Positions 36,225 to 47,454 of a stretch of 64,000 nucleotides of DNA are shown piece by piece. Positions within the stretch are counted from its first letter, which is position 1. The number at the start of each line of letters is the position of its first letter. A model generated the notes under the pieces. It saw only the letters and a list, made by a program, of their open reading frames with translations, ran no database searches and was not told the origin of the DNA. Position numbers and translations under genes: made by a program. The DNA lies in assembly GCA_029747585.1 (NCBI GenBank), contig JAPEVF010000016.1, positions 134,841-198,840 on the forward strand, written 5' to 3'. This stretch comes from Pleurotus djamor (Eukaryota; Basidiomycota; Agaricomycetes; Agaricales; Pleurotaceae).

Positions 36225-38035
36225 CTATGGATAAGTCGTGAAGAAAAGAGGGAATGGATTGCAGGGGATGTATTTGGAGGGTATATAACCGTCTGGAAGA
36301 AAGAAGCAAAGGCATGGGAGTAGAGATGTCAGGGCGTGTGTGAGCAGGGCACACGCAAGAGATTAGGTTCGGATGCATGATGACTCGAGGAGGCCCCCAG
36401 CTGTCTATCTCAACAGCCAGGACGGGTGGGTGGCTAGCCGCAGCGATTTCCTCGATCACTGGCAGGGTGGCATCTTGGTGCTATGAAGTTTAAGTCAATA
36501 TCAAATTTTATTTCAGTGCTATCAGGATCTCAGCTCTCACCGGCGGCCATGGTCGTTCATGATAAGAAGGGAAATGGGGTACATATCCTAATGCATGGGT
36601 ATTAGGACAAACAAACAAACACCGAAGTATGAACGTGCATGATTCTTTTCCAGTAGCCGTGGTGTTTTTCCCAATGTTTAGTTACTTCTTAAATTGAACG
36701 TAAGTATGAGGTCCACTCGGTCAAGGCTCGGTCGCGAATTCCTTAGTGCTTCGCATCTTGCGCGGGAGCACTCCCGCGAGCTTGGGGTTTGCAGTCTGAA
36801 TCATCATCAGTATGTCGACGAAGATTAGACTTTCGACTAACTTAATGGGGGGATACGGTATGACCCCTCGAATTTTAACACTTGAAGCAGGTGGGTTGAT
36901 GAAACGAGGTAGGTAAATGAAGGGCGTAGATCTGTGGGGGTCTGGTTAAGGATGTGGTATGCATAGCCTGATCAACACCGAAATTGAAAACACCCACAAA
37001 GTGTTTTGGACAAAGCTTAACCATGGGCGTCCAGACAAAGAGAAGATTCTGAAAGGGAATTGGTCCTTTGAGTGCGGATTTAAGCATTGTGATTGATGTA
37101 GGACATCGAATGTGACCTTCGCGCGACGAAGTCTTTCCTTGCGCGTTGAGAGCCATTGGTGTCGATGCATTCAAAAATTGGTCCTGAAGGTCATGATGGA
37201 TTCGGCCGTTGGGTCATATCCAGATCTATGTCTACTAGCCGACCATGCGGCGGCAAGCATAAAAAACCTTGCTCTTGCGTAAACCCCAGAAAGGTAGGGA
37301 ACTTTTTTCAAGGTTCGGAAGGCCGATAGTTGCAGAGCTTCTTCCCGTTTCGAACTATTGTGGTCACCCTAGGGCATCTCACCGAGGCCGCAGAAACGCC
37401 TCCTTCCCGTCTTGGGCAGCCACAGAAAGTTAATGCATGGTGCTGGAAGGATTTCAAATGTGTTCCTTCCTGCCACATCATTCAGGCTTCGTCAAGGGAG
37501 CGGGACGCACATGAACTCACCTTCTGACCACCATCCGCCTCGTTCGGGACCGAGCACGGTAGCCACAGGAATGTCCACATAGTTGAAGAAACCAGCTCAC
37601 GAGGGCCAAAAGAGGCTCGGTAAGCTCAGAGCCTGAGGAGCACCAATGTTGGAGTAATGAAGCTCAAAGCCTGACAAGGACTTCAGTGCGAAGATTTGAT
37701 AGGATATTATACTCAAGATGGCCTCTTGAAATGAAAGTAGGGGATACAGTTAATGTCTATGTAGGCTTGCGGGTTTCAGTACAAGGGACTTGCGTCTGAA
37801 TAGGTGTTTTGCAGGGGAATTTGTGTCCGTAATGTCCGCATCAAATGGTGTGGGCGATGTACCTTGCTCGGCAGACTGAAGGAAAGACCCCATAGGATGA
37901 CCCATAGGTCGTTTCTCTTTATTCGGCCGACCCGGTTTGTTGTTGAAGAAGAGTTTGGGACGGGGTTCAGCGCGTATCAGAGGCTCAAGTTCAAACTGAA
38001 CAACAAGGGGCAAATGAGCAAGCTGCATGCACATG
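36225..38035. other. 1.8 kb without a supportable gene
   Basis: Scattered short open frames on the minus strand (36154-36459, 36875-37174) and plus strand (37330-37527, 37804-38106) have no motif. Features seen are a short perfect palindrome at 36761-36778 and an imperfect direct repeat (AGCTCAGAGCCTGA near 37623, AGCTCAAAGCCTGA near 37662). Confidence 0.4.
36761..36778. repeat. Short GC-rich perfect inverted repeat
   Basis: CGCGGGAG and CTCCCGCG separated by two bases, an 8-base-pair hairpin or dyad in otherwise non-coding sequence. It may be a binding site for a dimeric regulator; no function is implied by position. Confidence 0.5.
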
Positions 38036-39303
38036 TCAAGAAAGCGTCTCGCTCACCGTTTTATGAGTCCGAGCGACATCCGAGTGTGTGGCAAGACGTT
38101 GCTTGATTTTCTCAAACAACGGGGAGAGCCGTATCTAGACGACAGTGAGCACCGTTCGAGGGTAGCGAAGTACGATACACACCTCAGGCAACGGTTCGTC
38201 TGCAAATAAGTTGGGATTGGAAGGGTTGTCGTGCCCTATTGGTTCAGAAGGACTCTGGCCATGCCAAGCCCATTTGTTGGGATCGAAGTCGACTTGAGGC
38301 TCCGGTGACGGCGGTACGGACAGTTGGGGTTCGGGAGCTTTGGGAAGGTTAACTTCCTTGGGAGCATCCACCTTCAAAGCATCTTTTTGGACAACTTTCT
38401 GCGTCGATCGCTTCTTATTTGCGCTAAGAATGTTTCGGAGTGAGTTAACGCAGCTGAAGGTAGTTGGACGACGTACAGAGTGACCGACCACGCCTTTTCC
38501 TTCGCTATTCCGGCTTTCCAAATGCCTTCCAAAGCATCGCGGAGGTGTTTGACGAGAGTAGGGTATGGCATGCGATAAACTTCTAGCGTAGGGCGAAAAA
38601 TGTACGACCAACCTGGACCAAGATGGGAAGCCATTACTTGATAATTGGAAGGCGAGACATACCTTGAAGGACGATATTGTTCTGCTCGGGCGCGTTTTCT
38701 GGAAGCACAAGCTGCAGTTGTCCGGTCGAATCAGGTTTTGCTGTGGCCCCTCGCGCGACCACGAGGTTCAAAGCGGTCTTGATGCGACGCTTAAGCTCGT
38801 TCCTAATGGTGGCTTTCTTGCTCGTGTTCTTCTTCGAGGTAGCTACGAGCATCGACATTGGCACTCGTGTGCCAACTTTGACGACAGCCATATCGGCCTC
38901 ATTCGCATAGCGCTTGGCGTTGAGCTCTGTCCCCAGGTCCTCGAAGCTATCCTTCCACGAGGCTGTCGATTTAAGCTGGAGGGAAATGGGTCGCTTCGAT
39001 GCATCTATGGGCCTGTCGAGCACGGCGAAAGGGTATGCATTGATTGAAAATGCCGGATTTGAAAACGAAGGGAATTCTCGTTTCTGTAACTGGACAGAAG
39101 GATGTTTTGGAGCGAGAAGTTGGTCCTTTGGTGTCTTAGAAGGCTGAGTTCGGGGATTCAGCAAGGTTTCTGGTGAACCTGGTGTTTGGCCGCGAAACTG
39201 TAGATTTATGAGTACTAGTCGGCGGGTTTTGGAGGGAACTCACGGAAATTGAAGTCAGTCCCGATGGCTTAGGTAGCTTTCGTAGTTCACGGCATCTGAG
39301 CAT
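38036..39303 (-). CDS. RnpA-like protein, probably mitochondrial
   Basis: Starts MLRCRELRKLPKPSGLTSIS at 39303, Arg-rich and almost free of acidic residues like a mitochondrial presequence. An intron opening GTGAGT follows, then FRGQTPGSPETLLNPR. The central region VPMSMLVATSKKNTSKKA continuing ATIRNELKRRIKTAL resembles the bacterial RNase P protein (RnpA/C5), whose hallmark is an SKK segment followed by the RNxxKRR motif on a basic helix. After an intron, GWSYIFRPTLEVYRMPYPTL then VKHLRDAL matches the last RnpA strand and helix (consensus D-Y-V-V-I-A-R-P ... L...L..L). A Pro-rich, charged C-terminus follows. The final exon is uncertain: the frame can stop at 38135, or splice at GTGTGT to IRLSPLFEKIKQRLATHSD and stop at 38036. 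The gene is divergent from mitochondrial RRF. The alternative is another S5-fold RNA-binding protein. Confidence 0.6.
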
Positions 39304-39446
39304 AAAGTCGGAATATGGTAGGAGGGAAGGGGTGAGGACGGAAGGTACGAGGAGGAGAACATGTCAATAAACACGCGCTCACAGTCAGGAAATGTTTCCC
39401 ACAGTCAGTCACAGGCAGAAATTACGTCACAGGTTATTTGTTCCGT
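39304..39446. promoter_or_regulatory. Compact bidirectional promoter of RnpA-like gene and mitochondrial RRF
   Basis: Only 143 bases separate the two divergent start codons. The sequence contains CAGTCAGGAAATG and CAGTCAGTCACAG repeats near 39382-39415. Shared control of two organelle genes is an inference from spacing. Confidence 0.45.
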
Positions 39447-40322
39447 ATGTTCCGCCTCGTCCCAAAACTTTTTCTTCAACAATGTGTTCGGACTGCGCCT
39501 TACCGTAGGTCCCCGACGACCATCACTCGAGCGTATGCTGCAAAATCGAAGTCCAAAGTGAAATCGACAGCCAGTTTTGTTCCTGGCTCAAAGCAACCTT
39601 TCACCGACGAGCTGGCCATCGAGGAATATGCTAAAGCCGATGAAAAAATGAAGGGGGCGACGGACTGGTTCAAGAAAGAGTGCGCAGGCGTTGAAACTCG
39701 TGCTAGTGGTCGTATCACCCCAGCAATATTGGACCCAGTGCGCGTCAGCCTTCCGGACACGAAAACCAGCGTTCGGCTTGACCACATCGCGACTGTAGGG
39801 GTCCGAGAGGGATCAACATTGTTGATCACGCTCTTTGAGGACAAGGTAAGCCTTCCCCCTAGGTTTCTACACTGGTCTAACTCCTCCAATAGAACATGAA
39901 AGCTGTCGAACAAGCCCTTTACGACTCCAAGATTCCGAATATTGTCCCCCAGAAACAAGATGATCGGACAATTAAAATTCCCATTCCAAAGTGAGCTTTT
40001 GAGAGTAAAATCGAGGACGCGTCGTATTTAATTCTTTGAAAGGCCTACTGTAGAAGCTCGGACCGCCTTGTACACGGCGACAGCGAAGAAGGCAGAGGAG
40101 ACGCGTGTTCAAATCCGAAAGCAACATCAAGCGAGCGTGAAGCGCGGAAAATGGGAGAAACGGTCAATAGAACTGGAAGAGGTACGTTTCATTCTCCTTT
40201 AAACCATATCCCCCTCTAAACGACTACCTCTCGGTCTGCAGTTCCAAAAGCTGACTGATAAATACATTGGAGAGATCGACGCCCTTCTCGCCCAACTGAA
40301 GAAAGCTACGTCTGCTCGATAG
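39447..40322 (+). CDS. rrf1: Mitochondrial ribosome recycling factor
   Basis: Releases mitochondrial ribosomes from mRNA after termination. The protein starts MFRLVPKLFLQQCVRTAPYR, an evident mitochondrial presequence. The RRF domain follows: WFKKECAGVETRASGRITPA, ILDPVRVSLPDTKTSVRLDH, GSTLLITLFEDK, then after an intron NMKAVEQALYDSKIPNIVPQ, DDRTIKIPIPK, PTVEARTALYTATAKKAEE and TRVQIRKQHQASVKRGKW, and finally FQKLTDKYIGEIDALLAQLK. The order of the hinge and three-helix parts is canonical, and the R-x-x-I/V-R-K-x-x motif in the last domain is kept. Four exons; the length of about 240 residues is usual. It is transcribed away from the RnpA-like gene through a shared promoter. The ATG at 39447 is the first in frame. 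Confidence 0.93.
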
Positions 40323-40352
40323 AATACAACATGGTTTCATAAGTACACCCCT

Positions 40353-42335
40353 TTAATTTGGACGAACATGAATCAGATCACCGATTTCGATGATAGCGTC
40401 GCATAGCTGGATGACGGTCGTGTCTATGGTGCCGAAGGGGATGCATACTGGACTCGGACTACTTGAAGTCCGAGAGATCGCCTGAAGGTAGCTGAGGATG
40501 ACACGCGCCCGTTCCCGAGACTCAGCCAGAGAGTTTAGGTCAATGCCTCCCACTCTTGCCATCTGCTCCTCGAAAGCTACCACGTCCATGATGATGGCAA
40601 ATCCTGACTGCAGCACCGCGTCCAATGCCACGCTGATCCTAGGCTTACCTCCCCTACCCAAAAGACTCCCAACTGCCAGCCTGAAGGCAGCCATATGGAC
40701 GCGAAGCAATCCCCCATCCGGTGACTCTTGCACCTGGCTCAACCTTCGAAGCTTGGCCTCTTTGAATAACGTTTCTGTTGGGAAGCTTCAGCGCCCCACA
40801 GGTTATGTCACACATGAATACCTCTTCACCTTGAGAATATCGTATCTGTGCTTTGGCCGCGTCATATTTGCGCTTGAAGTCCTTCATGAGACCATCGACG
40901 TCTCTTGTGGTTAGCCTAGGTGCGGATGACTTGTCTGCTGGGTGCATGAGATTGTACAAGTCGCCCACAAATTCTTCCACCGTCGCGCACAGTTGTCCGA
41001 CCATATCGGAGTTGGTCTGTCGTCGCGTCTTAGCGCAGGCTGGGACTGCAACCGTTCCCACTCACCTCGTCATTTTGTGTGTGCGAGTCCCATCTCGTTG
41101 GCTCCATCTCGAATCTTTCGACCAATTCCGCCCTGAGGCTCTTCATGGCAGTGTCGTTAGACGGCGAGAGTTGTGGGGATACCTAAACCATTTTAAAGTC
41201 GTTTCTCCCAAGTTTCTCCCTTCCTTGCAACCAACTCACTCACAGTATTCGCATTTTGCAGTTGCATCTCCAACATCCGAATCCGTTCTTCGTGGTCTCT
41301 CAACGTCGCAGCGGTTTGATCCTCTGCAGAACGATGTACTTGTGCCTTCGCAGGCGTTATCGGAGGGAGAGGTCGAGAAGTTATCTGGCTCATTCGACGT
41401 TCGTGTTCGACCGCCTTGACGACCACAGGCTCGTTGTACGGATCCTCTGTCCAGCTGTCTCCTGCCGTCCTGTTAGGCCAGAACGATTCGCTCACGCTTC
41501 TTCCGTGTGTACTACCCTGGACTGAAGGTAGTGCTCGAGGCGGCGACGTCCCTGAATAACCACCAGTAGGATTTGATGCTGATGCCGAACGGGCTCCTCG
41601 AGGCCGTGTGTATCGACTTGACCTAGAGGCATCCGCCATAGGCAGGTAACCTCCAGCGTCGTTCCCTTCTTCGAGTCGTTGATAACTTGGGTCCAATATA
41701 GGATCAGGAGAGGCCGACGGCTGTGGTTGTACAAAGGTGTTCGTTCATTCCTCATTCGGACATCAAGGTTTCTACTCACCCGTCTTCTCAGCTCTGGGTA
41801 CCGTCGTTCGAGTTCGTGGTGAACGTCTCCAGCCAAGTCTTCGAATCTTTGGGTTGACATCACGGCCAACTTCTGTCTGGTTTGGTTGCGTCTGGGATGA
41901 AGTTCAGTTTGCTCAGGAAGAACGGGAACTGGAATATTTCATCAGCATGCTATCACAACTTGTAGTATGTTGATTGACGTACCTCTGTTTTCCTTTCTCC
42001 GGATAATCTCATCATATACGTCAGTAGAAAGATCTGCCAGCTGTTGTAGTGTCAGCTTCTCGAGCCCAGCTCTAATTGACGCTCGGGAACCTGGGGCAAC
42101 TGTATGACGCAGAACGAGATCAGCACAACGACGCAGCGGTCTCATATAGAGCTTAGGTTTGACACATACCTCGAGTCAAGTACGAGGCAAGGTAAACTGA
42201 GAACTCGCTATAGTGGACTGCAAGCGTCGACCTAACGTCCGACACAGACGTCGGTGAATCTTCCCTTCGCTTATAGAAAGGTTGACTGTGCGTTGTATAT
42301 CCGGCATTGGGGCTATCTGAGCGAGGACTGTACAT
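40353..42335 (-). CDS. Spa2-like polarity scaffold with tandem SHD repeats
   Basis: Polarisome-type scaffold for hyphal tip growth. The start is MYSPRSDSPNAGYTTHSQPF at 42335. The N-terminal region has two Spa2 homology repeats as in Spa2 and GIT proteins: YSEFSVYLASYLTR with LEKLTLQQLADLSTDVYDEI, then LHPRRNQTRQKLAVMSTQRF with EDLAGDVHHELERRYPEL. A Ser/Pro-rich linker and a coiled-coil (LRDHEERIRMLEMQLQNAN) follow. The C-terminal conserved domain runs from NSDMVGQLCATVEEFVGDLY through GGLLRVHMAAFRLAVGSLLG to LCDAIIEIGDLIHVRPN at 40353. This order, SHD repeats then coiled-coil then a helical C-terminal domain, is that of fungal Spa2. It is shorter than ascomycete Spa2. Six or more introns; some exon joins are approximate. 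Confidence 0.8.
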
Positions 42336-42849
42336 CGTGAAGTGCAGAAGATAGTCAAGCAGCTCTTCAGCGTGTCCGCTACGCACTCGCGTAATATAAA
42401 CGTTCCAATAAAGGGAACGCACTAAACACGCACTGCCACGGTCAGGTACCTCGAGGTCAGGAATGCATCACCGCTGCAAGCAGAATCGAGACGAAGGGCT
42501 ATCATCTCGTCAATGAGACATTGAGGCGATGCTGAGCAGGTAAAATGCACTGTTGTGTGAGAGTGGGCGGTTGAACGTGGCTGAACCATAAAGTATCCGT
42601 AGGAGGTGTTACCTACTTTCAATCGATAGGACGTCAGGATGGGTACAATGGGAGATACACTGGGGCGTTGCAGCCTCTCTGATATCTCTTGGATTTCTCG
42701 CATATGAACGTTTCGATGAACCTCAAGCGCCCCTCGCCCCTGGCGAGACGCCAACTCAGCCCCTGAGTATAGGAGCTCTCCTGTTGACCACGTGCGAAGT
42801 CTCGGCGACTCGAGACTCGAGACACAGTCTTCCTCCTGGACCTCTTCCC
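42336..42849. other. Divergent promoter of Spa2-like and Seh1 genes
   Basis: About 510 bases between divergent start codons. A 150-codon open frame on the minus strand (42422-42874) crosses it but has no recognisable motif and overlaps the Seh1 start, so it is not called. Confidence 0.4.
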
Positions 42850-44507
42850 ATGTTGCAAACAGGCTTGATACCAAACGCGCACGATGATCTTGTCACCGAC
42901 GCAGCGTACGACTTCTACGGTCTGCGACTGGCAACCTGTAGCTTAGATCAAAGGTTCTTACCTTCTTTCACGCGTTTCGGCATACCAACCTTAGTACAGG
43001 ATAAAGGTTTGGGAGTTGGACGAATCGACTGGAGCATGGGCAGTAAAAGATGATTGGAAAGTCAGTTCACGCGTCTCTCAGAAGTTTCTACCACTGACTG
43101 TCTGTTGAATTTGAAAGGCCCATGACGCGGCGGTTTCAAAAGTGTCTTGGGCTCATCCAGAGTTTGGATCGATAATAGCGTCCTCGTCGTTCGATAGGAC
43201 CGTGAAAATCTGGGAACAAGTCGTGGATACGACCAACGGCGAACCCAAGTCTGCTATCAATGGTAACAGCAGTACTTCCGGAGCCTCAACTACGCGTTGG
43301 TTGGAAAGAGCAGTTTTGCATGAAGCGCGTGGTACAGTGAGAGCCGTTGAATTCGCTCCCCATCATTTTGGCCTCAAAGTTGTGAGTACTCAAGCTTAGC
43401 TACGGACCCGGGAGCTTAGGATATTTTACAGGCTACGATTGCTTCAGACAACTATCTCAGAATCTACGAATGTCTTGAACAGCCCTCTCTCATAACTTGG
43501 CAGCTTTCTGAAGAGGCTGACGTTCTCAACCTCCCAATCTCGACTACACCATCCTTCCTATCGCGAACCCATACCGGAGCGTTGGCGACTCCGACACAGA
43601 CTAGCGCCACTCTGGAAGGCGCGTCTGGGGCGGCTACAGCATCTTTGGTCGCCCAGGCTCTCCAGCAAGGTCTCCAACAGAGTTCATCAAGTGCACCAAC
43701 CTTACCCGGTAGATCAGGAATGGGTAATCGTGAAGCCGATGGAGGATGGTGCCTCTCATGGTGCAAAGATCGATATTGGGGTGAGATCATTGCTGCTGGA
43801 TGTGGCATTGGTGGGACGATCAAGGTAATGCAACTCCTTCCAATAATTCTTATTTCGAGTGTTCATGCCCCAAACCTTTGACTTAGATCATCCAAATCTC
43901 TCCGTCTCATCGACCAACGACGCTTTTAACTCTTGATCCCTCTCCTGCTCATGCTGCCTCGACCATGCAGCCCCTAGCTAACTCTGCAGATAGCCCTGGC
44001 GACGCGGATTCCAACTCACCAGCATCATATGCCGTCACATCAGTGGCTTGGGCGCCCTCATGTGGTCGCTCCTACCATCTCATCGCTACGGGTTGTCGTG
44101 ATGGTAGGGTTCGCATCTGGAAGGTCAAGCCTGCGGATGAAGACATGGATGCAGAAGAGACAGAAGAGAGTCGTTGGAGTGCTTCCATCGTCGCAGACTT
44201 CAATCACCACAAGTCAGTCCGGTCATTGAGGTCATCAATTGCAGACTTCTTAACATCCATGCAGGTCCTCCGTTGGACGTGTTGAATGGAATATCACTGG
44301 GTAAGTAAATCCACCTGGGGGTCCTTCCACCACCTGATTGTCGCCCCTAGGACCATCCTCTCATCCGCTGGGAATGATGGCAGAATACGTCTATGGAAGG
44401 CGACTGCTGGGAATGTATGGCGCCCTGCGGGAAGCCTGGGCGTCGAGCAGGCCCAAGATGACGATCGCGACAACAAGGACGGCGGTGATGTCAATATGGA
44501 TAGCTAA
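42850..44507 (+). CDS. seh1: Nucleoporin Seh1, WD40 protein
   Basis: WD40 propeller subunit of the nuclear pore Y complex and of the SEA/GATOR2 complex. The first ATG in frame is 42850: MLQTGLIPNAHDDLVTDAAY then DFYGLRLATCSLDQR, the standard Seh1 start. Blades follow: IKVWELDESTGAWAVKDDWK after an intron, AHDAAVSKVSWAHPEFGSII with ASSSFDRTVKIWE, GTVRAVEFAPHHFGLKV with ATIASDNYLRIYECLEQPSL, WCLSWCKDRYWGEIIAAGCG, YAVTSVAWAPSCGRSYHLIA with GCRDGRVRIWKVKP, VGRVEWNITG, and TILSSAGNDGRIRLWKATAG. A low-complexity Ala/Ser/Thr insert (about 43570-43720) sits between blades. The C-terminus is acidic and ends at 44507. Six or so introns. Confidence 0.9.
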
Positions 44508-45281
44508 ATTTTTGTTCATCTTTCCTGCTGCTATCACATCATGTCTGAACCTCTGATTTATTTGTCAAGGGCGTATACATCTTGCTCTTAGCCGATATCA
44601 ACAGTTTGCGAGGCATTACTTGTTAATCACTGCCTGCTCCTCGTATTCGAACTGATAATTACCCTGACACTCCTCAGTATTACCGTTGGTGGACTTACCC
44701 CTTACGCCTCAGGTGAGCGAGCCTCTTAAACTTGCATAGTCCATTCAACGCCATCCATCTCATTTGTATCCAGTCGCCCTCGAAGTCAAGGGTTTACAGA
44801 AAGATTTCGCGTTTCATTCACATTTGTGCCTGTTCTTTGCTCGCGTGTACACGGGCGCCTGTTCCATTGCTGGCAAGGCAACTTTGATACGCGAGCGACC
44901 CTCCTACCATGAACAACGGAGGCGTTCCCGGAAACGTTCACGCCGGTGGCCATTATCCCCTTCCCGCGAGAAAGTCTGTGCGCTTTCTATGTGGGACATC
45001 ACAATCTCTTCGGCTGGCCTGCTCGAATTGTCTTCCCCAACCAGTGTCCTTTGATGGGCCACTTCACGTCAATCTGAACCTGTAGTCGACCTCCTTATGT
45101 GTACCAGGTCTTCTTGTACCGTCGCTACAGCTGTGGACGTCGCTTACAACAGAAGATGCGCCCATATTACTGAATCTATCGCTTACAGTGCTCGTGTGTT
45201 CGATCGAGGAGAGCACCTCCATCGTGAACTTATAAACGGACAAATTTACTACGAACGCTTGACCTCACTTCCTTGTTCTCT
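44508..45281. other. Gap between Seh1 and the aspartic protease gene
   Basis: Contains a short plus-strand frame starting MNNGGVPGNVHAGGHYPLPA at about 44910, 58 codons long with no recognised motif. It could be a small gene or an exon but is not supported further. The rest is probably the promoter of the protease gene. Confidence 0.35.
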
Positions 45282-47135
45282 ATGTCTGGTACTCTTTTTT
45301 CTCTCGTGCTGGTCGCCCTTTCGCTTGCTTCACCTTCATGGAGCATTAGTCTCCCCCTTCACAAAATTCGCNACAGCCGGCTGTCTATCCTCGCCGCTGA
45401 TGTCTCCAAAAACCAACATGTGATGAGACTGAAGAATACTTTTGATAATCTTGTGAGTGAGACGCCAGTCATGGGAAGCCTACCTTGAGTTAATCGGAGC
45501 GGCTGCTCAGTATGCAACGACAATCAATCTCGGCGGTCAAGGTGAGCATCTTGCAATTCAACGCTTCTCGACGAGACTCTGTCTTATCCTTCACAAGACA
45601 TTGTCGTTCAGCTCGATACCGGCTCTTCGGACCTCTGGGTCAAGAATCCCTCGTTTCAACCTTCCCTTGTTACTGGAGTTCCCGTCACAATCACTTATGG
45701 AAAGGGAAGAGTGTCGGGCCCTCTGGCATTCGCTCCAATGACCTTGGCCGGATTCTCTATACCACGCCAATGTAAGTAATTGTCTAGCTCTACTTCTTTT
45801 TGACTCATCGACTCTCAACGCAGCCTTCGTTCGGGGGGACCAAGTGAGTGACATCGCTGACACCGTAAGACATTTGCCTGACTTCTTCGCAGGTTGTTGA
45901 CGAGGATGCCCTCCTGAATAATGGTATCACAGGCTTGATGGGTATCGGCTTTCCTGCAACGTCTCGAATAAACGACGCAGTGGTCAGCGTTCCTACTGCC
46001 CCAAGAACAGATGCTCGAAGTCCACTTGAAAATATCTTCGCGGCGAACGCTACACTCCCCAAATTCTTCACATTCCTGCTCGGCCGCCTGGACGATCCTG
46101 ATAACGAAACTGACGGTGTCTTCACCATAAGCGAATACGTGGACAGTATGTCGAGTATAGCGGACACACAAAGGCTCAGTGCTGGTATCGTGGATAACTG
46201 GTCGTTGTTCATCGACGGTGTAACGATCGGAGGTCAGCCAGCGAACATTCAGTCAAGCCAAGCCAACACACCTCCGGGGAAGGCCATAGCTGTCCTTGAC
46301 ACTGGCTTCAGCTTCCCACCCGTGCCTCAAGCTCTAGTAAACGCCATATACAGCACGATTCCAGGCGCAATCCAAGCTAGTGACTTGTCAGGATTCGGCG
46401 GCGCCGAGTGGATTGTCCCATGTGACTTCGCCATCTCTTTGTCCTTCACTATTGGGTATGTACATAGTTCACTCATGTGCGGACAGTGAATGAGTTAATC
46501 CGAATCTCTTCATAGAGGAAAAGACTTTCCTGTTAATCCGTTGGATATCACGCACGTCGCAACAACGACTCTCCAAGGACAGAAAGTCACATATTGCACG
46601 AATACATTTACATCAATCAACCCTCAGACATTTAGTGGTTTCGATATGATACTGGGTGACGCCTTTCTACGCAATGTATACTCCTCGTGCGTTTCACCAA
46701 CCACCTCTCCTCCCTCTTTCTGACCGGCTATCCCTTAGGTTCAATTATGCCTCAACTGACCCTCGAACTGGTCGCTTAACCGGACCACCCACTGTCCAGC
46801 TGCTCTCAACCACCACGGACACCGCCGCGGCTCAAAAAGAGTTCACAACAATACGACAAAAGCAACTGCAAAGTGTTCCCGCACCCTTTACACCTGTCCA
46901 ACTGCGAGCGGCCGCCCTTGGACAATCGGCACTTCCAGCAAGTGCTCCGACAGCATCTCTATTGACACCCACTTCGTCGAGTAGTAGTACTTCGGACCCT
47001 CCTGCTCCGTCAGGCTCAGGGGCAGGGGCTACCGCAACCGAGGACGAAAAGAAAAAGTCGGCTGCGGGTACGACAAATGCTCCTCCTTTGATGATACTTA
47101 CTATTATTGTATTCGTAACCCACTCCTTTTTCTAA
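45282..47135 (+). CDS. Aspartic protease (A1 family), probably GPI-anchored
   Basis: Pepsin/yapsin-type secreted protease. It starts MSGTLFSLVLVALSLASPSW, a signal peptide, followed by a short propeptide (PLHKI ... RLKNTFDNL). The first catalytic motif is VQLDTGSSDLWVKN (about 45606-45647), with the flap region ITYGKGRVSGPLAF. The second catalytic motif is AIAVLDTGFSFPPVPQALVN (about 46286). GFDMILGDAFLRNVYS is the usual C-terminal block. After the protease domain come a Ser/Thr/Ala/Pro-rich stretch and a hydrophobic end (PPLMILTIIVFVTHSFF) without a following cytosolic tail, which indicates GPI attachment to membrane or wall. An N at 45372 lies in the propeptide. Several introns between 45437 and 45893 are needed to keep frame, so exon borders there are approximate. 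Substrate specificity is unknown. Confidence 0.85.
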
Positions 47136-47454
47136 GGTATTCAATTGTTCAGATGATTCTTGGGCGCCCGAGTTCAACATAACAAAGGTCCCAGTGGCCC
47201 AGTGGGCGTGGAGTCACGACAATCTCAGGGCGACGCGGGGGATGTCTTTCCCGACAGGGGACTATTATTGAAGGGATAAACTAACTAGAAAGGATCTGAA
47301 ATCGTCAAAAAAGGCTGGTACAACGTGAGCCACACCTGGGCCAGCGAGGGTGGCTAAGGCCTGACATTGGCGAGATATTGTCCCCAGTCGTCTAAGCTGG
47401 GCCATAAAGTTAGGTTAACACAGATCAGATACGACGATATCACTGTGTACCGAC
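47136..47454. other. Convergent intergenic region
   Basis: 3' flanks of the protease gene and the Zn2Cys6 regulator gene. Nothing else seen. Confidence 0.5.

Noticed and set aside
42422..42874. 150-codon open frame on the minus strand
   Set aside because: It overlaps the Seh1 start and the divergent promoter, carries no family signature, and is better explained by chance.
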